The position numbers and the translations under genes are program-made. Positions 43,943 to 51,696 of a stretch of 64,000 nucleotides of DNA are shown here, piece after piece. Origin of the DNA: Tautonia plasticadhaerens (lineage in GTDB: Bacteria; Planctomycetota; Planctomycetia; Isosphaerales; Isosphaeraceae); contig NZ_CP036426.1 in NCBI RefSeq assembly GCF_007752535.1, positions 1,426,001 to 1,490,000 of the forward strand, given 5' to 3'. Every line of letters starts with the position of its first letter. Positions within the stretch are counted from its first letter, which is position 1. The notes beneath the pieces were generated by a model. The model did not search any database, had not been told where the DNA came from, and worked only from the letters and a program-made list of their open reading frames with translations.

Positions 43943-44941
43943 ATGGAACTCCCCGAGGCGATCGAGCAGCTCGAATCGCTGGAGGCCGCCGGCCTGGCGG
44001 CCTTCCGCTCCGCCGAGGTCACCGATGCGGTCGAGGCCGCCCGCATCGAGTTCCTCGGCCTGAAGCAGGGCCGGATCAAGGCCGCCCAGGAGCGGCTCAA
44101 GGCGGTCGAGCCCTCGGACCGAAAGGCGTACGGCCAGCGCTTCAACGCCGCCAAGAAGGCGCTGGAGGCGGCCTGGGAAGCGGCCAAAGCCCGGGTCGAT
44201 CGCCCCTCGGACGCCGCCTCGGGGATCGACGTCACGCTCCCCGGCTCGCCCCGCCCCCGGCTCGGCCACCGACACCCGCTGACCCAGACCGCCGACGAGT
44301 TGATCGACCTGTTCGGCCGGCTCGGCTTCGGCGTGGCCCGGGGGCCCGAGGTCGAGGACGTCTTCCACAACTTCGAGGCGCTGAACATCCCCCCGGCCCA
44401 CCCGGCCCGGGATCCGGCCGACAACTTCTACCTGAGCGACGGCGCCCTGCTCCGCAGCCAGACCAGCACGATCCAGATCCGGGTCATGGAGCGCCAGCCC
44501 CCGCCGGTCCGGATCGTCGCCATCGGCCGGGTCTATCGGCCCGACGAGGTGGACCCGACGCACTCGTTCATGTTCCACCAGATCGAGGGGCTGATGGTCG
44601 ACCGGGGCATCACCATGGCCCACCTCAAGAGCACCCTCCGGTTGTTCGCCGAGGGCTACCTCGGACGGGACGTGAAGATCCGGTTCCGCCCGTCCTTCTT
44701 CCCGTTCACCGAGCCGAGCGTCGAGGTGGACATGCTCTGGCACGGCGGGGATCGATGGGTTGAAATGGGGGGGGCCGGCATGGTCGACCCCAACGTCCTC
44801 CGAGCCGTCGGTTACGACCCGGACGAGGTGACCGGCTTCGCCTTCGGGCTCGGCGTCGAGCGGCTCTGCATGCGGAAGCACGGGATCGACGACATCCGGC
44901 AATTCACCCTCAACGACGTCCGGTTCCTGTCCCAGTTCTGA
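43943..44941 (+). CDS. pheS: Phenylalanyl-tRNA synthetase alpha subunit
   Basis: 332 residues from the ATG at 43943. The N-terminal coiled coil ([18 protein letters not shown]) is followed by the class II catalytic core: [76 protein letters not shown] (motif 2), [17 protein letters not shown] and [13 protein letters not shown] (motif 3). It forms the alpha2beta2 enzyme with PheT. Here pheT is separated from pheS by two small genes, unlike the usual adjacent arrangement. Confidence 0.95.
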   Translation: MELPEAIEQLESLEAAGLAAFRSAEVTDAVEAARIEFLGLKQGRIKAAQERLKAVEPSDRKAYGQRFNAAKKALEAAWEAAKARVDRPSDAASGIDVTLPGSPRPRLGHRHPLTQTADELIDLFGRLGFGVARGPEVEDVFHNFEALNIPPAHPARDPADNFYLSDGALLRSQTSTIQIRVMERQPPPVRIVAIGRVYRPDEVDPTHSFMFHQIEGLMVDRGITMAHLKSTLRLFAEGYLGRDVKIRFRPSFFPFTEPSVEVDMLWHGGDRWVEMGGAGMVDPNVLRAVGYDPDEVTGFAFGLGVERLCMRKHGIDDIRQFTLNDVRFLSQF

Positions 44942-45034
44942 ACCGGAGCCGAGCCGGATCGAACCGACCCACGCCCGGCGCCCCGGCGACCGGTCCCCCC
45001 CGCCCCGTCCGACCGAGCGAACGAGGTCCTGACG

Positions 45035-45268
45035 ATGTCCCACGGCGAAGACCGAGTGATCGTCTCGTCCGGCGCCACTGCCGGGCTCTCCGCGGCCCAC
45101 CACCGCGATTTCCCCGAGATCCGGGCCGAGGGGGAGAGTCCCGCCGACGCCGCCTCCCAGCTCGTCCACCACCTCACCCGGGCCCTGGACACCGCCCTCA
45201 CCGATTGGCGGCGGTCGGCCATCGAGCAGGCCATCGCCGACGTGAAAGCCTACTCCCAGCAGGCCTAG
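45035..45268 (+). CDS. Small hypothetical protein between pheS and pheT, 77 aa
   Basis: ATG at 45035 with CGAGGTCC upstream. The sequence EIRAEGESPADAASQLVHHL followed by TRALDTALTDWRR and AIEQAIADVKAYSQQA is helical and soluble, without membrane or signal segments. The first third (RVIVSSGATAGLSAAHHRDF) is beta-like. I do not recognise a family. It lies 93 bases after pheS and 63 before the Uma2 gene, in the same direction. Confidence 0.6.
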   Translation: MSHGEDRVIVSSGATAGLSAAHHRDFPEIRAEGESPADAASQLVHHLTRALDTALTDWRRSAIEQAIADVKAYSQQA

Positions 45269-45331
45269 GGCTCTCCCCCACCCCCCTCGGCGTCGGGCCT
45301 GATCCGACCCCGGCCCCCGGAACCGGATCGC

Positions 45332-45946
45332 ATGGCGACCGCTTCTCGACTCCCGAGCATGGCGCCCATCCCCAGTCCTCCCGCCCCCGAACCGCCGGCG
45401 GGCCGGGTCCGGTTCACCGTCTCGGATTACTACCGCATGGCCGAGGCCGGCATCCTCGACGAGGACTCCCGGGTCGAGCTGATCGACGGGGATCTGATCG
45501 CGATGTGCCCGATCGGCCCGAGGCATTCCGCAGAGGTCAATCGGCTCACCGCACTCCTCTCCGCCCGCCTCGCAGGCCGGGCGATCGTCAGCGTCCAGAA
45601 CCCGATCCGGCTCGACGACCACTCCGAGCCCGAGCCCGACCTGATGCTCGTCCGACCCCGGGAGGATTACTACGCCTCCGCGCACCCCGGCCCGGCCGAC
45701 GCGCTCCTGCTGATCGAGGTCATGGACTCTTCGGCCGCCTACGACCGGGGGACGAAGCTCGGCCTCTACGCCCGGTTCGGCGTGGCCGAGGTCTGGCTGA
45801 TCGACCTGGACGAGTACCGCGTCGAGGTCCACCTCGCCCCCGTGGACGGCATCTATACCCAACGACTGATCCGGGGGCGGGGGCAAGCCGTCGCCCCGGC
45901 CGCCTTCCCCGACGTGGAGCTGGACGTGGACGCCATCCTCGGCTGA
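45332..45946 (+). CDS. Uma2-family endonuclease-like protein (DUF820)
   Basis: 204 residues. The restriction-endonuclease-like core of Uma2 is complete: FTVSDYYRMAEAGILDEDSR, VELIDGDLIAMCPIGPRHS, the central EPEPDLMLVRPR (catalytic Asp), ALLLIEVMDSSAAYDRGTKL (E-V with downstream Lys) and YARFGVAEVWLIDLDEYRVE. Uma2 proteins are expanded in cyanobacteria and planctomycetes and are predicted nucleases of unknown role, often linked to mobile DNA. It sits between pheS and pheT, an unusual site. Confidence 0.88.
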   Translation: MATASRLPSMAPIPSPPAPEPPAGRVRFTVSDYYRMAEAGILDEDSRVELIDGDLIAMCPIGPRHSAEVNRLTALLSARLAGRAIVSVQNPIRLDDHSEPEPDLMLVRPREDYYASAHPGPADALLLIEVMDSSAAYDRGTKLGLYARFGVAEVWLIDLDEYRVEVHLAPVDGIYTQRLIRGRGQAVAPAAFPDVELDVDAILG

Positions 45947-46000
45947 CCCGCCTCGATCTCCCCACCACCCACCCCACCGAAGCCGCCGAAGTCCACCGCC

Positions 46001-48025
46001 ATGATCGTCAGCTGGAACTGGTTGACCGACTACGTCCGCCTCGACATGACGGCCGACGAGCTGGCCGATCGCCTGGCCCTGACCGGCCTGAATCACGAGG
46101 GGACGGCCGAGGTCGGCGGCGACCTGGCGATCGACCTGGAGGTGACGAGCAACCGGCCCGACTGCCTCGGCCACCTGGGGATCGCCCGGGAGATCGCCGC
46201 CGTGTTCGGCGCCCGGGGTTACCGGGAGCCCTCCCCGAATCCGCCCCGATCCGGGCCTCCCGCCGCCGAGGCCACGGGCGTGACGGTCGACGAGCCCGGC
46301 CTCTGCCCCCGATTCACGGCCCGGGTCGTGACCGGTGCGAAGGTCGGGCCGAGCCCCTGGTGGATGCGGAAGCGGCTGGAGACGCTGGGCGTCCGATGCA
46401 TCAACAACATCGTCGACGTCACGAACTACGTGATGTTCGAGTGCGGCCAGCCGCTGCATGCCTACGACCTCGACGCCCTCGCCGGCCGACGGCTGGTCGT
46501 CCGCAAGGCGACCTCGGGAGAGACGCTCGTCGCCATCAACGGCAAGACCTACGAACTCGCCCCGGGAATGCTGGTCATCGCCGACGCCGATCGGCCCGTC
46601 GGCCTGGCCGGGGTGATGGGGGGCCTCGACACCGAGATCGCCGACGCGACGACCGACATCCTGATCGAGGCCGCTCGATTCGATGCGCTCTCGGTCCGTC
46701 GGACCTCGCGATCCCTCGGCCTGATGAGCCCGTCGAGCTATCGGTTCGAGCGGCCGATGGACCCGGAGCGGACCTACTGGGCCAGCCGGAGGTGCGCCGA
46801 CCTGATCCTGGAGCTGGCCGGGGGGACCCTGCACGAGGGGGTCATCGACCTGGCCGCCGAGCCCCCGCCGGAGCGGCCGGCGGTGATGCTCCGGTTCTCC
46901 CAGATCGCCCGGGTGCTGGGGATCGAGATCCCCCGGGTCCGGGTCGAGGCGATCCTGGAGTCGCTGGGGCTGGAGCGCGTCTGGCACGACGACCACGCCG
47001 CCTCCTTCCGGCCCCCGAGCTGGCGGAGCGACCTGGGCCGCGAGATCGACCTGATCGAGGAGGCCGCCCGGGTCTACGGCTATGAGCACATCCCCGAGGA
47101 CCGGCCCGTGCCGCTGGCGGCCTCCAGCCTCGGCCGTCGGGAGCGGATCGAACGGGCCGTCCGGGAGGCGCTGACTGGCCTCGGGCTCGACGAGGCGGTC
47201 GGCTTCAGCCTCGTGCCCGACGAGCTGATCGCGCCGCTCGACCCGATGCCCGTCGAGGCGCCGATCCGGGCCGAGCATCCCGACTTCCGCAAGAACAGCG
47301 CCCTGAGGCAGAGCCTCGTCCCGAGCCTGCTCGCCGCCCGGGGCTACAACGAGGCGCACGGTGTCCCCGACGCCCGGCTCTTCGAGGTCGCCCACGTCTA
47401 CCTCCCCCGTCCGGGACGGCCCCTGCCGGACGAGTCTCCCCGGGTCGCCTTCGTGACCGGGACCGACTTCCCGGGGATCAAGGGGATCGTCGAGGCGCTG
47501 CTCGATCGCCTGCACCCGGCCGGTCAGCTCGACGCCCGCCCGGCCTCGCCGTCGCCGATGGCGGACGGCCGATCGGCCGAGTTGCTCCTGGGTGGGCTGC
47601 ACCTCGGCTACGCCGGGGAGATCGACGCGGACGCCTCGAAACGGTTCGGCCTCCGGGGCCGCTGCGCCGCGGCTGAGCTGAGCCTCGACGCCCTGATCGA
47701 CCGCGCCGACCTCGCCCCGTCGTATCGTCCGGTGCCGATCTATCCGTCCGTCACCCGGGACCTCTCCCTCGTCATCGACCGGGCAATCCCCTGGTCGGAG
47801 CTGGCCGAGGCCGTCCGGGGCTCCGGGGGGCCGACGCTGGAATCGGTCGAGTTCCTGGACACGTTCGAGGGGGCGGGCGTCCCGGAAGGACGCCACAGCC
47901 TGCACTTCGGGATGAGCTTCAGGCGATCGGACCGGACCCTGACCGGCGAGGAAGTGGAGGCCTCGATCCGGCGGATCGTCGACGCCTGTCGGGCCCGTTT
48001 CGACGCGTCGCTCCGGGCCTCCTGA
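46001..48025 (+). CDS. pheT: Phenylalanyl-tRNA synthetase beta subunit lacking the inserted tRNA-binding domain
   Basis: 674 residues, compared with about 795 in E. coli. The start MIVSWNWLTDYVRLDMTADE runs straight into DLEVTSNRPDCLGHLGIARE at residue about 50, skipping the roughly 110-residue OB-fold (EMAP/tRNA_bind) insert. The B3/B4 editing domain (INNIVDVTNYVMFECGQPLH), B5 (IPRVRVEAILESLGLERV), and the C-terminal ferredoxin-like anticodon-binding domain (YPSVTRDLSLVIDRAIPWSE) are present. It pairs with PheS for tRNA-Phe charging and editing. Confidence 0.93.
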   Translation: MIVSWNWLTDYVRLDMTADELADRLALTGLNHEGTAEVGGDLAIDLEVTSNRPDCLGHLGIAREIAAVFGARGYREPSPNPPRSGPPAAEATGVTVDEPGLCPRFTARVVTGAKVGPSPWWMRKRLETLGVRCINNIVDVTNYVMFECGQPLHAYDLDALAGRRLVVRKATSGETLVAINGKTYELAPGMLVIADADRPVGLAGVMGGLDTEIADATTDILIEAARFDALSVRRTSRSLGLMSPSSYRFERPMDPERTYWASRRCADLILELAGGTLHEGVIDLAAEPPPERPAVMLRFSQIARVLGIEIPRVRVEAILESLGLERVWHDDHAASFRPPSWRSDLGREIDLIEEAARVYGYEHIPEDRPVPLAASSLGRRERIERAVREALTGLGLDEAVGFSLVPDELIAPLDPMPVEAPIRAEHPDFRKNSALRQSLVPSLLAARGYNEAHGVPDARLFEVAHVYLPRPGRPLPDESPRVAFVTGTDFPGIKGIVEALLDRLHPAGQLDARPASPSPMADGRSAELLLGGLHLGYAGEIDADASKRFGLRGRCAAAELSLDALIDRADLAPSYRPVPIYPSVTRDLSLVIDRAIPWSELAEAVRGSGGPTLESVEFLDTFEGAGVPEGRHSLHFGMSFRRSDRTLTGEEVEASIRRIVDACRARFDASLRAS

Positions 48026-48079
48026 TCCGGCCCCACGCCTCGGGGAGGGGCCCGACCGGGAGCCGGAGGCGGCCGAGGC

Positions 48080-48319
48080 TCAGGGGCCGGGGTCGCCGAA
48101 GCCCGGGTCGGCGGGCTCGGGGTCGACCGGGATGGGATCGACCTCCTCGGCGGCGGGATCGGCCGACCCCACCGGGTCCCCTCCCTCGATCGGGGCCGGG
48201 TCAGAGACGTCGATTCCCTCATCAATCCCGGCGTCACCGCCCCCGCCGCAACCGGCGAGTCCGATCGAGAGGGCGGCGAGGAGGCCGAGCGCGGACAAGG
48301 TTTCGGGCAGAGGCTTCAT
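48080..48319 (-). CDS. Small predicted lipoprotein, 79 aa
   Basis: The signal sequence LSALGLLAALSIGLAGCGGGG carries a lipobox (LAGC, Cys at 24). The mature part is almost only Asp, Glu, Pro and Gly. Such acidic, Pro-rich short lipoproteins are frequent in planctomycetes and may occupy the periplasm as spacers or metal binders. No strong ribosome-binding site is seen. It is convergent with pheT. Confidence 0.6.
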   Translation of the reverse strand: MKPLPETLSALGLLAALSIGLAGCGGGGDAGIDEGIDVSDPAPIEGGDPVGSADPAAEEVDPIPVDPEPADPGFGDPGP

Positions 48320-48634
48320 CGTAGGGTTGGGCTCCGGCCGGGTGATCGGCGATCGTCGGGGGGCCGTCCCGATGAGGCACCCGGATTGCCGCTGTTATAG
48401 CCCGAGGCGCGCGTCCGGGGAATGGGGCGACCCGCCGTCCTTGAAAACCGGGCGTGGAGGGCGGACGATGAAGCTCGGTGATCGTGTCCCATGAGGATCG
48501 GCGGGCCGGGCCGTGCGACCAGGCCCGCGTCGCACGGCCGCCGGGTCCGAGCCGGATCGGCGGGGATCGATCCGGGGCCTCGGGGCGGTCGGGGTTCGCC
48601 GGCCGGGCTTCGGCCGAGTTCGGGGGGAGCTGAC
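48320..48634. other. Intergenic region, no gene seen
   Basis: 315 bases between the divergent lipoprotein and GTPase genes. The frame upstream of the GTPase start is open but low complexity. No promoter, repeat or RNA could be identified. Confidence 0.4.
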
Positions 48635-50218
48635 GTGCTGCGGAACTGGCGGGCCTGGGTGCTGATCGCCCTGATCGTGGTGCCGTTCGGGCTCTACGTG
48701 GTCCTCGGGTCGCTCTGGCTGCTGGAGCACGGCTGGGCGTGGGCGTCCGCCGTGGCGATCGGCTGGATCGGCTCGTATGCGCTCTTCTCCTACCTGGCGG
48801 ACCGCTGGACGAGGTCGGCCAACCCGCTGCTCCCGCCCCTCGACTGGGATGCCCCGCAGACGTTCACCCCGAAGGACCGGGAAGCCTGGGGGATCGTCGA
48901 GGGGATGGCGAAGCGGGCCGACGAGGCCGCGATCGAGTCGCTCAGCTCCGGGGACATCTACATCGACACCGGCCGGGAGCTGGCCGCCGCCCTGGCGAGG
49001 CACTACCACCCGGGGGCGAGGGAGCCGATCGACCGCGTCCCGGTCGTCGAGCTGCTGACGGCGCTGGAGCTGGCCGCGGAGGACCTCGCCCGGCTCTGCC
49101 GACAGGTCCCGGGGGGGGACATCATCACCCCCGGGCACTGGAAGCAGGCGATCGACGCGGCGAACCTGGTCAACCGGGCCAACGAGATCTACACGTTCCT
49201 GCTGCCGCTGTTCGCCCCCGTGGCGGGGGTGGCCCGCCTGGGGACGCAGAAGCTGATCGCCCAGCCGGCCTGGAGGAGCATGCAGCGCTCGCTGATGCGG
49301 TGGTTCTTCCGGGCCTACGTCAACCGGCTCGGCCACCACCTGGTCGAGCTGTACAGCGGCCGGCTGTCGATCGGCTCGGAGCACTACCGCCGCCTGACCC
49401 GTCGTGCCGGGGAGCGGGCCTCCGCGGCCCACGACGCCTCGCCGAGCCCGGTGGTGGCCGTCGCGGGGGCCAGGGGATCGGGCAAGTCGCTGCTGATCGC
49501 GAGCCTGGAGAAGGCGATCGGCGACGGCGACCTGGACGCGACGAAGGCGAAGCTACTCCAGGCGGGACGCGAGCCCGCCCTGGCGAACCGGCTCACTTCC
49601 GTCCGATTCCTGGAGATCCCCGGCTTCCGGGCCCAGCCGGGCCCCGACACCTCCCGGGAGCGTGCCAGCCGGAAGGACGCCGTCGCCGCCGCGGGGGAGG
49701 CCGACCTACTGATCCTGCTGGCCGACGCCTCCCGGGGGGATCTGAGCGACGACCTCAACTTCGCCCGGGAGTGGATCGACGCCCACCGGGATCGACCCCA
49801 TCAGGACATGCCCCCCTCGCTGGTCGTCGTGACCGGCTTCGGGGCCCCCCGGGACGCCTCGGGATTCGGGCCCTCGGCGGTCGAGGCGGAGGGGGCGGCC
49901 GTCGGCACGAGGGTTCGGCCGCTCTCGAAGGAGGAGGCGATCGGTGCCTTGAAGGCCGAACTGCCCGAGGGGATCAACCGCGTCATCGCCGTCGAGCTGG
50001 AGGACCAGCCGCCGGCCACCGTGGCCGACTCGGTGCTGCCTTCGATCGCCCGACGGCTCCCCGAGGCCGAGCGACTGGCGCTGCTCCGCCACCTCCACCG
50101 GCACTCGACCCGCTCCAAGGCCCGCCGGGTCGTCGAATCGATCGGCCGTCAGGGGAAGCACCTCTGGTCGTCCGTCCGGAGTCGGGCCCCCTCCCGGCCG
50201 GACGACTCGGAGGATTGA
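48635..50218 (+). CDS. Membrane-anchored GTPase-like protein (YcjX/DUF697-like layout)
   Basis: 527 residues from the GTG at 48635, which follows GGGGGGAG by 5 bases. Two N-terminal membrane helices (VLIALIVVPFGLYVVLGSLW and WASAVAIGWIGSYALFSYLA) precede a helical domain and a P-loop GTPase: VAGARGSGKSLLIASLEKAI (G1, about 270), RFLEIPGF (G3-like, Asp replaced), LLILLADASRG and LVVVTGFGAP (G4 position, lacking NKxD). The G4/G3 deviations suggest altered nucleotide use. It may remodel membranes or act as a stress GTPase; function unknown. Confidence 0.7.
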   Translation: MLRNWRAWVLIALIVVPFGLYVVLGSLWLLEHGWAWASAVAIGWIGSYALFSYLADRWTRSANPLLPPLDWDAPQTFTPKDREAWGIVEGMAKRADEAAIESLSSGDIYIDTGRELAAALARHYHPGAREPIDRVPVVELLTALELAAEDLARLCRQVPGGDIITPGHWKQAIDAANLVNRANEIYTFLLPLFAPVAGVARLGTQKLIAQPAWRSMQRSLMRWFFRAYVNRLGHHLVELYSGRLSIGSEHYRRLTRRAGERASAAHDASPSPVVAVAGARGSGKSLLIASLEKAIGDGDLDATKAKLLQAGREPALANRLTSVRFLEIPGFRAQPGPDTSRERASRKDAVAAAGEADLLILLADASRGDLSDDLNFAREWIDAHRDRPHQDMPPSLVVVTGFGAPRDASGFGPSAVEAEGAAVGTRVRPLSKEEAIGALKAELPEGINRVIAVELEDQPPATVADSVLPSIARRLPEAERLALLRHLHRHSTRSKARRVVESIGRQGKHLWSSVRSRAPSRPDDSED

Positions 50219-50240
50219 CGGCCCTCCCCGGGGCGACGGT

Positions 50241-51671
50241 TCACCCCTTCGAGGGCGCCGTCTCCTGGGCGTCCTTCCAGATGGGGTCGTAGACCTCCTT
50301 GTCGAACGGGGGGCAGCCGGTCGGGTACTGCCCGAGTTCGTTGTGCTTGGAGCGCATCAGGGCCGTGCAATAGCTGAAGGTCCGGCAAATCCGCTTGCGG
50401 TCCAGGGGTCGCCCCTCCAGGACGTTCCGGGCGAAATCGGGATGGGAGAGCGAGGCCCGCCCGACGCCGACGATCGAGACCCGGCCGTCCCGGATGTTGG
50501 CCGCACCCGCCTGGAAGAGGAACGCCTGGAGCCACGAGTAGCCGGAGCCGAGGATCGGCAGCTCAGGGCAGGCCCGTTGGATCTGCTCGGCGGCCTTGAA
50601 GTGGCGGTCGATGCCGATCAACGGGTGCTCGGGCGTCTCGTAGCCGTCGGGAGGCGGGTATTCGAACGGCCGGATGATGTGGGGGCTGCCGTAGGGGTTG
50701 CCCATCGTGACGTTGACCATCGCCACTCCCAGATCCCGGAGCTGGCCGATCAGCCGGATCGGCTCGGCCAAGTCGGGTTTAGTGTGGTCGTCCGGGTCCG
50801 TCCCCCAGCAGGACCGAAGGGGGTAGGGGACCGCTTCCGGCTCCCCTTCCTGATCGGGGCCATTGCGCCAGGGGATGCCGTCGTAGACGTTCATCCGGGT
50901 GGCGACCATCAGGCCGGGCAGGCGATCTCGGATGCGGCCGACGACCTCCCGGATGAACCGGGTCCGGTTCTCGAACGGCCCGCCGTACTTGCCCGGCCGG
51001 GTGTGAGCCGAGAGCAACTCGCAGAGCAGGTATCGGTGACATTGCTTCAAGTCGACGAAGTCGTAACCGACCTTCGAGGCGACCTCGGCGGCCTCGACGT
51101 AGCGGTCTTGTAACCGGTCGAGGTCGTCGTCGGAGAGCAGGGGGGTGTGGTCGTCGGCGGTCCGTCCGGTGGCCCGGTCCAGCACCGTCCGGGGGTCGAG
51201 GCCCGGGTCGTGCTGCGCCAGCAACGGCCGGGGGACGCTGTAGCGGCCCGAGTGGGTCAATTGCAGTCCGACGAGCAGGTCGGAGTCGTCCCCCCAGGCG
51301 TCCCGGTGGGAGCGTCGACACTGTTCCAGCATCCGGGAGAGCCCGTCTGCGCGGTCGGCGTTGCAGACGAGCTGCCGGGTGTTGGCCCGGCTCTCGGGGA
51401 CGACGGCCGCGGCCTCCCCCCAGATCAGCTTCGCGCCGCCGTCGCCGAAGCGTCGGTAGCGACGGAGGGTCAGCTCGCCGGGAGAGCCGTCGGGCTCGCC
51501 GTCGCAGCCTTCCATCGGGTGGATCGCCAGGCGATTCCCGACCGTCCGGCCGCCGATCGTGATCGACCCCAAGAGCGGGGAGAGGTCGTCGGTCAGCCGG
51601 ATGTCGAGGCCCATCGCCTCGGCGTCCGCCCGGAGGCCGTCAGCGGTCTTGTATTTGAAGTAGCGGGACAC
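50241..51671 (-). CDS. NADH:flavin oxidoreductase (Old Yellow Enzyme family)
   Basis: 476 residues with OYE barrel features: LLGSITIGGRTVGNRLAIHP, GGAKLIWGEAAAVVPE, QLTHSGRYSVP (His of the active site), YDFVDLKQCHRYLLCELLSA, GKYGGPFENRTRFIREVVGR and ARMNVYDG-like VATRMNVYDG. FMN phosphate binding is by the C-terminal ILGSGYSW and VGVGRASLSHPDFAR. No Fe-S cysteine cluster as in dienoyl-CoA reductase is obvious, though FSYCTALMRSKHN-type residues near the end deserve a look. It reduces enones or related substrates. It is downstream of ileS. Confidence 0.85.
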   Translation of the reverse strand: MSRYFKYKTADGLRADAEAMGLDIRLTDDLSPLLGSITIGGRTVGNRLAIHPMEGCDGEPDGSPGELTLRRYRRFGDGGAKLIWGEAAAVVPESRANTRQLVCNADRADGLSRMLEQCRRSHRDAWGDDSDLLVGLQLTHSGRYSVPRPLLAQHDPGLDPRTVLDRATGRTADDHTPLLSDDDLDRLQDRYVEAAEVASKVGYDFVDLKQCHRYLLCELLSAHTRPGKYGGPFENRTRFIREVVGRIRDRLPGLMVATRMNVYDGIPWRNGPDQEGEPEAVPYPLRSCWGTDPDDHTKPDLAEPIRLIGQLRDLGVAMVNVTMGNPYGSPHIIRPFEYPPPDGYETPEHPLIGIDRHFKAAEQIQRACPELPILGSGYSWLQAFLFQAGAANIRDGRVSIVGVGRASLSHPDFARNVLEGRPLDRKRICRTFSYCTALMRSKHNELGQYPTGCPPFDKEVYDPIWKDAQETAPSKG

Positions 51672-51696
51672 GGCACGGGGCTCCGAGGGGCGGGGA

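Noticed and set aside
43127-47905. Minus-strand open frame of 1592 codons over rplT, pheS, Uma2 and pheT
   Set aside because: Shadow of well-identified plus-strand genes in GC-rich DNA; composition is Arg/Gly/Asp-rich without any domain.
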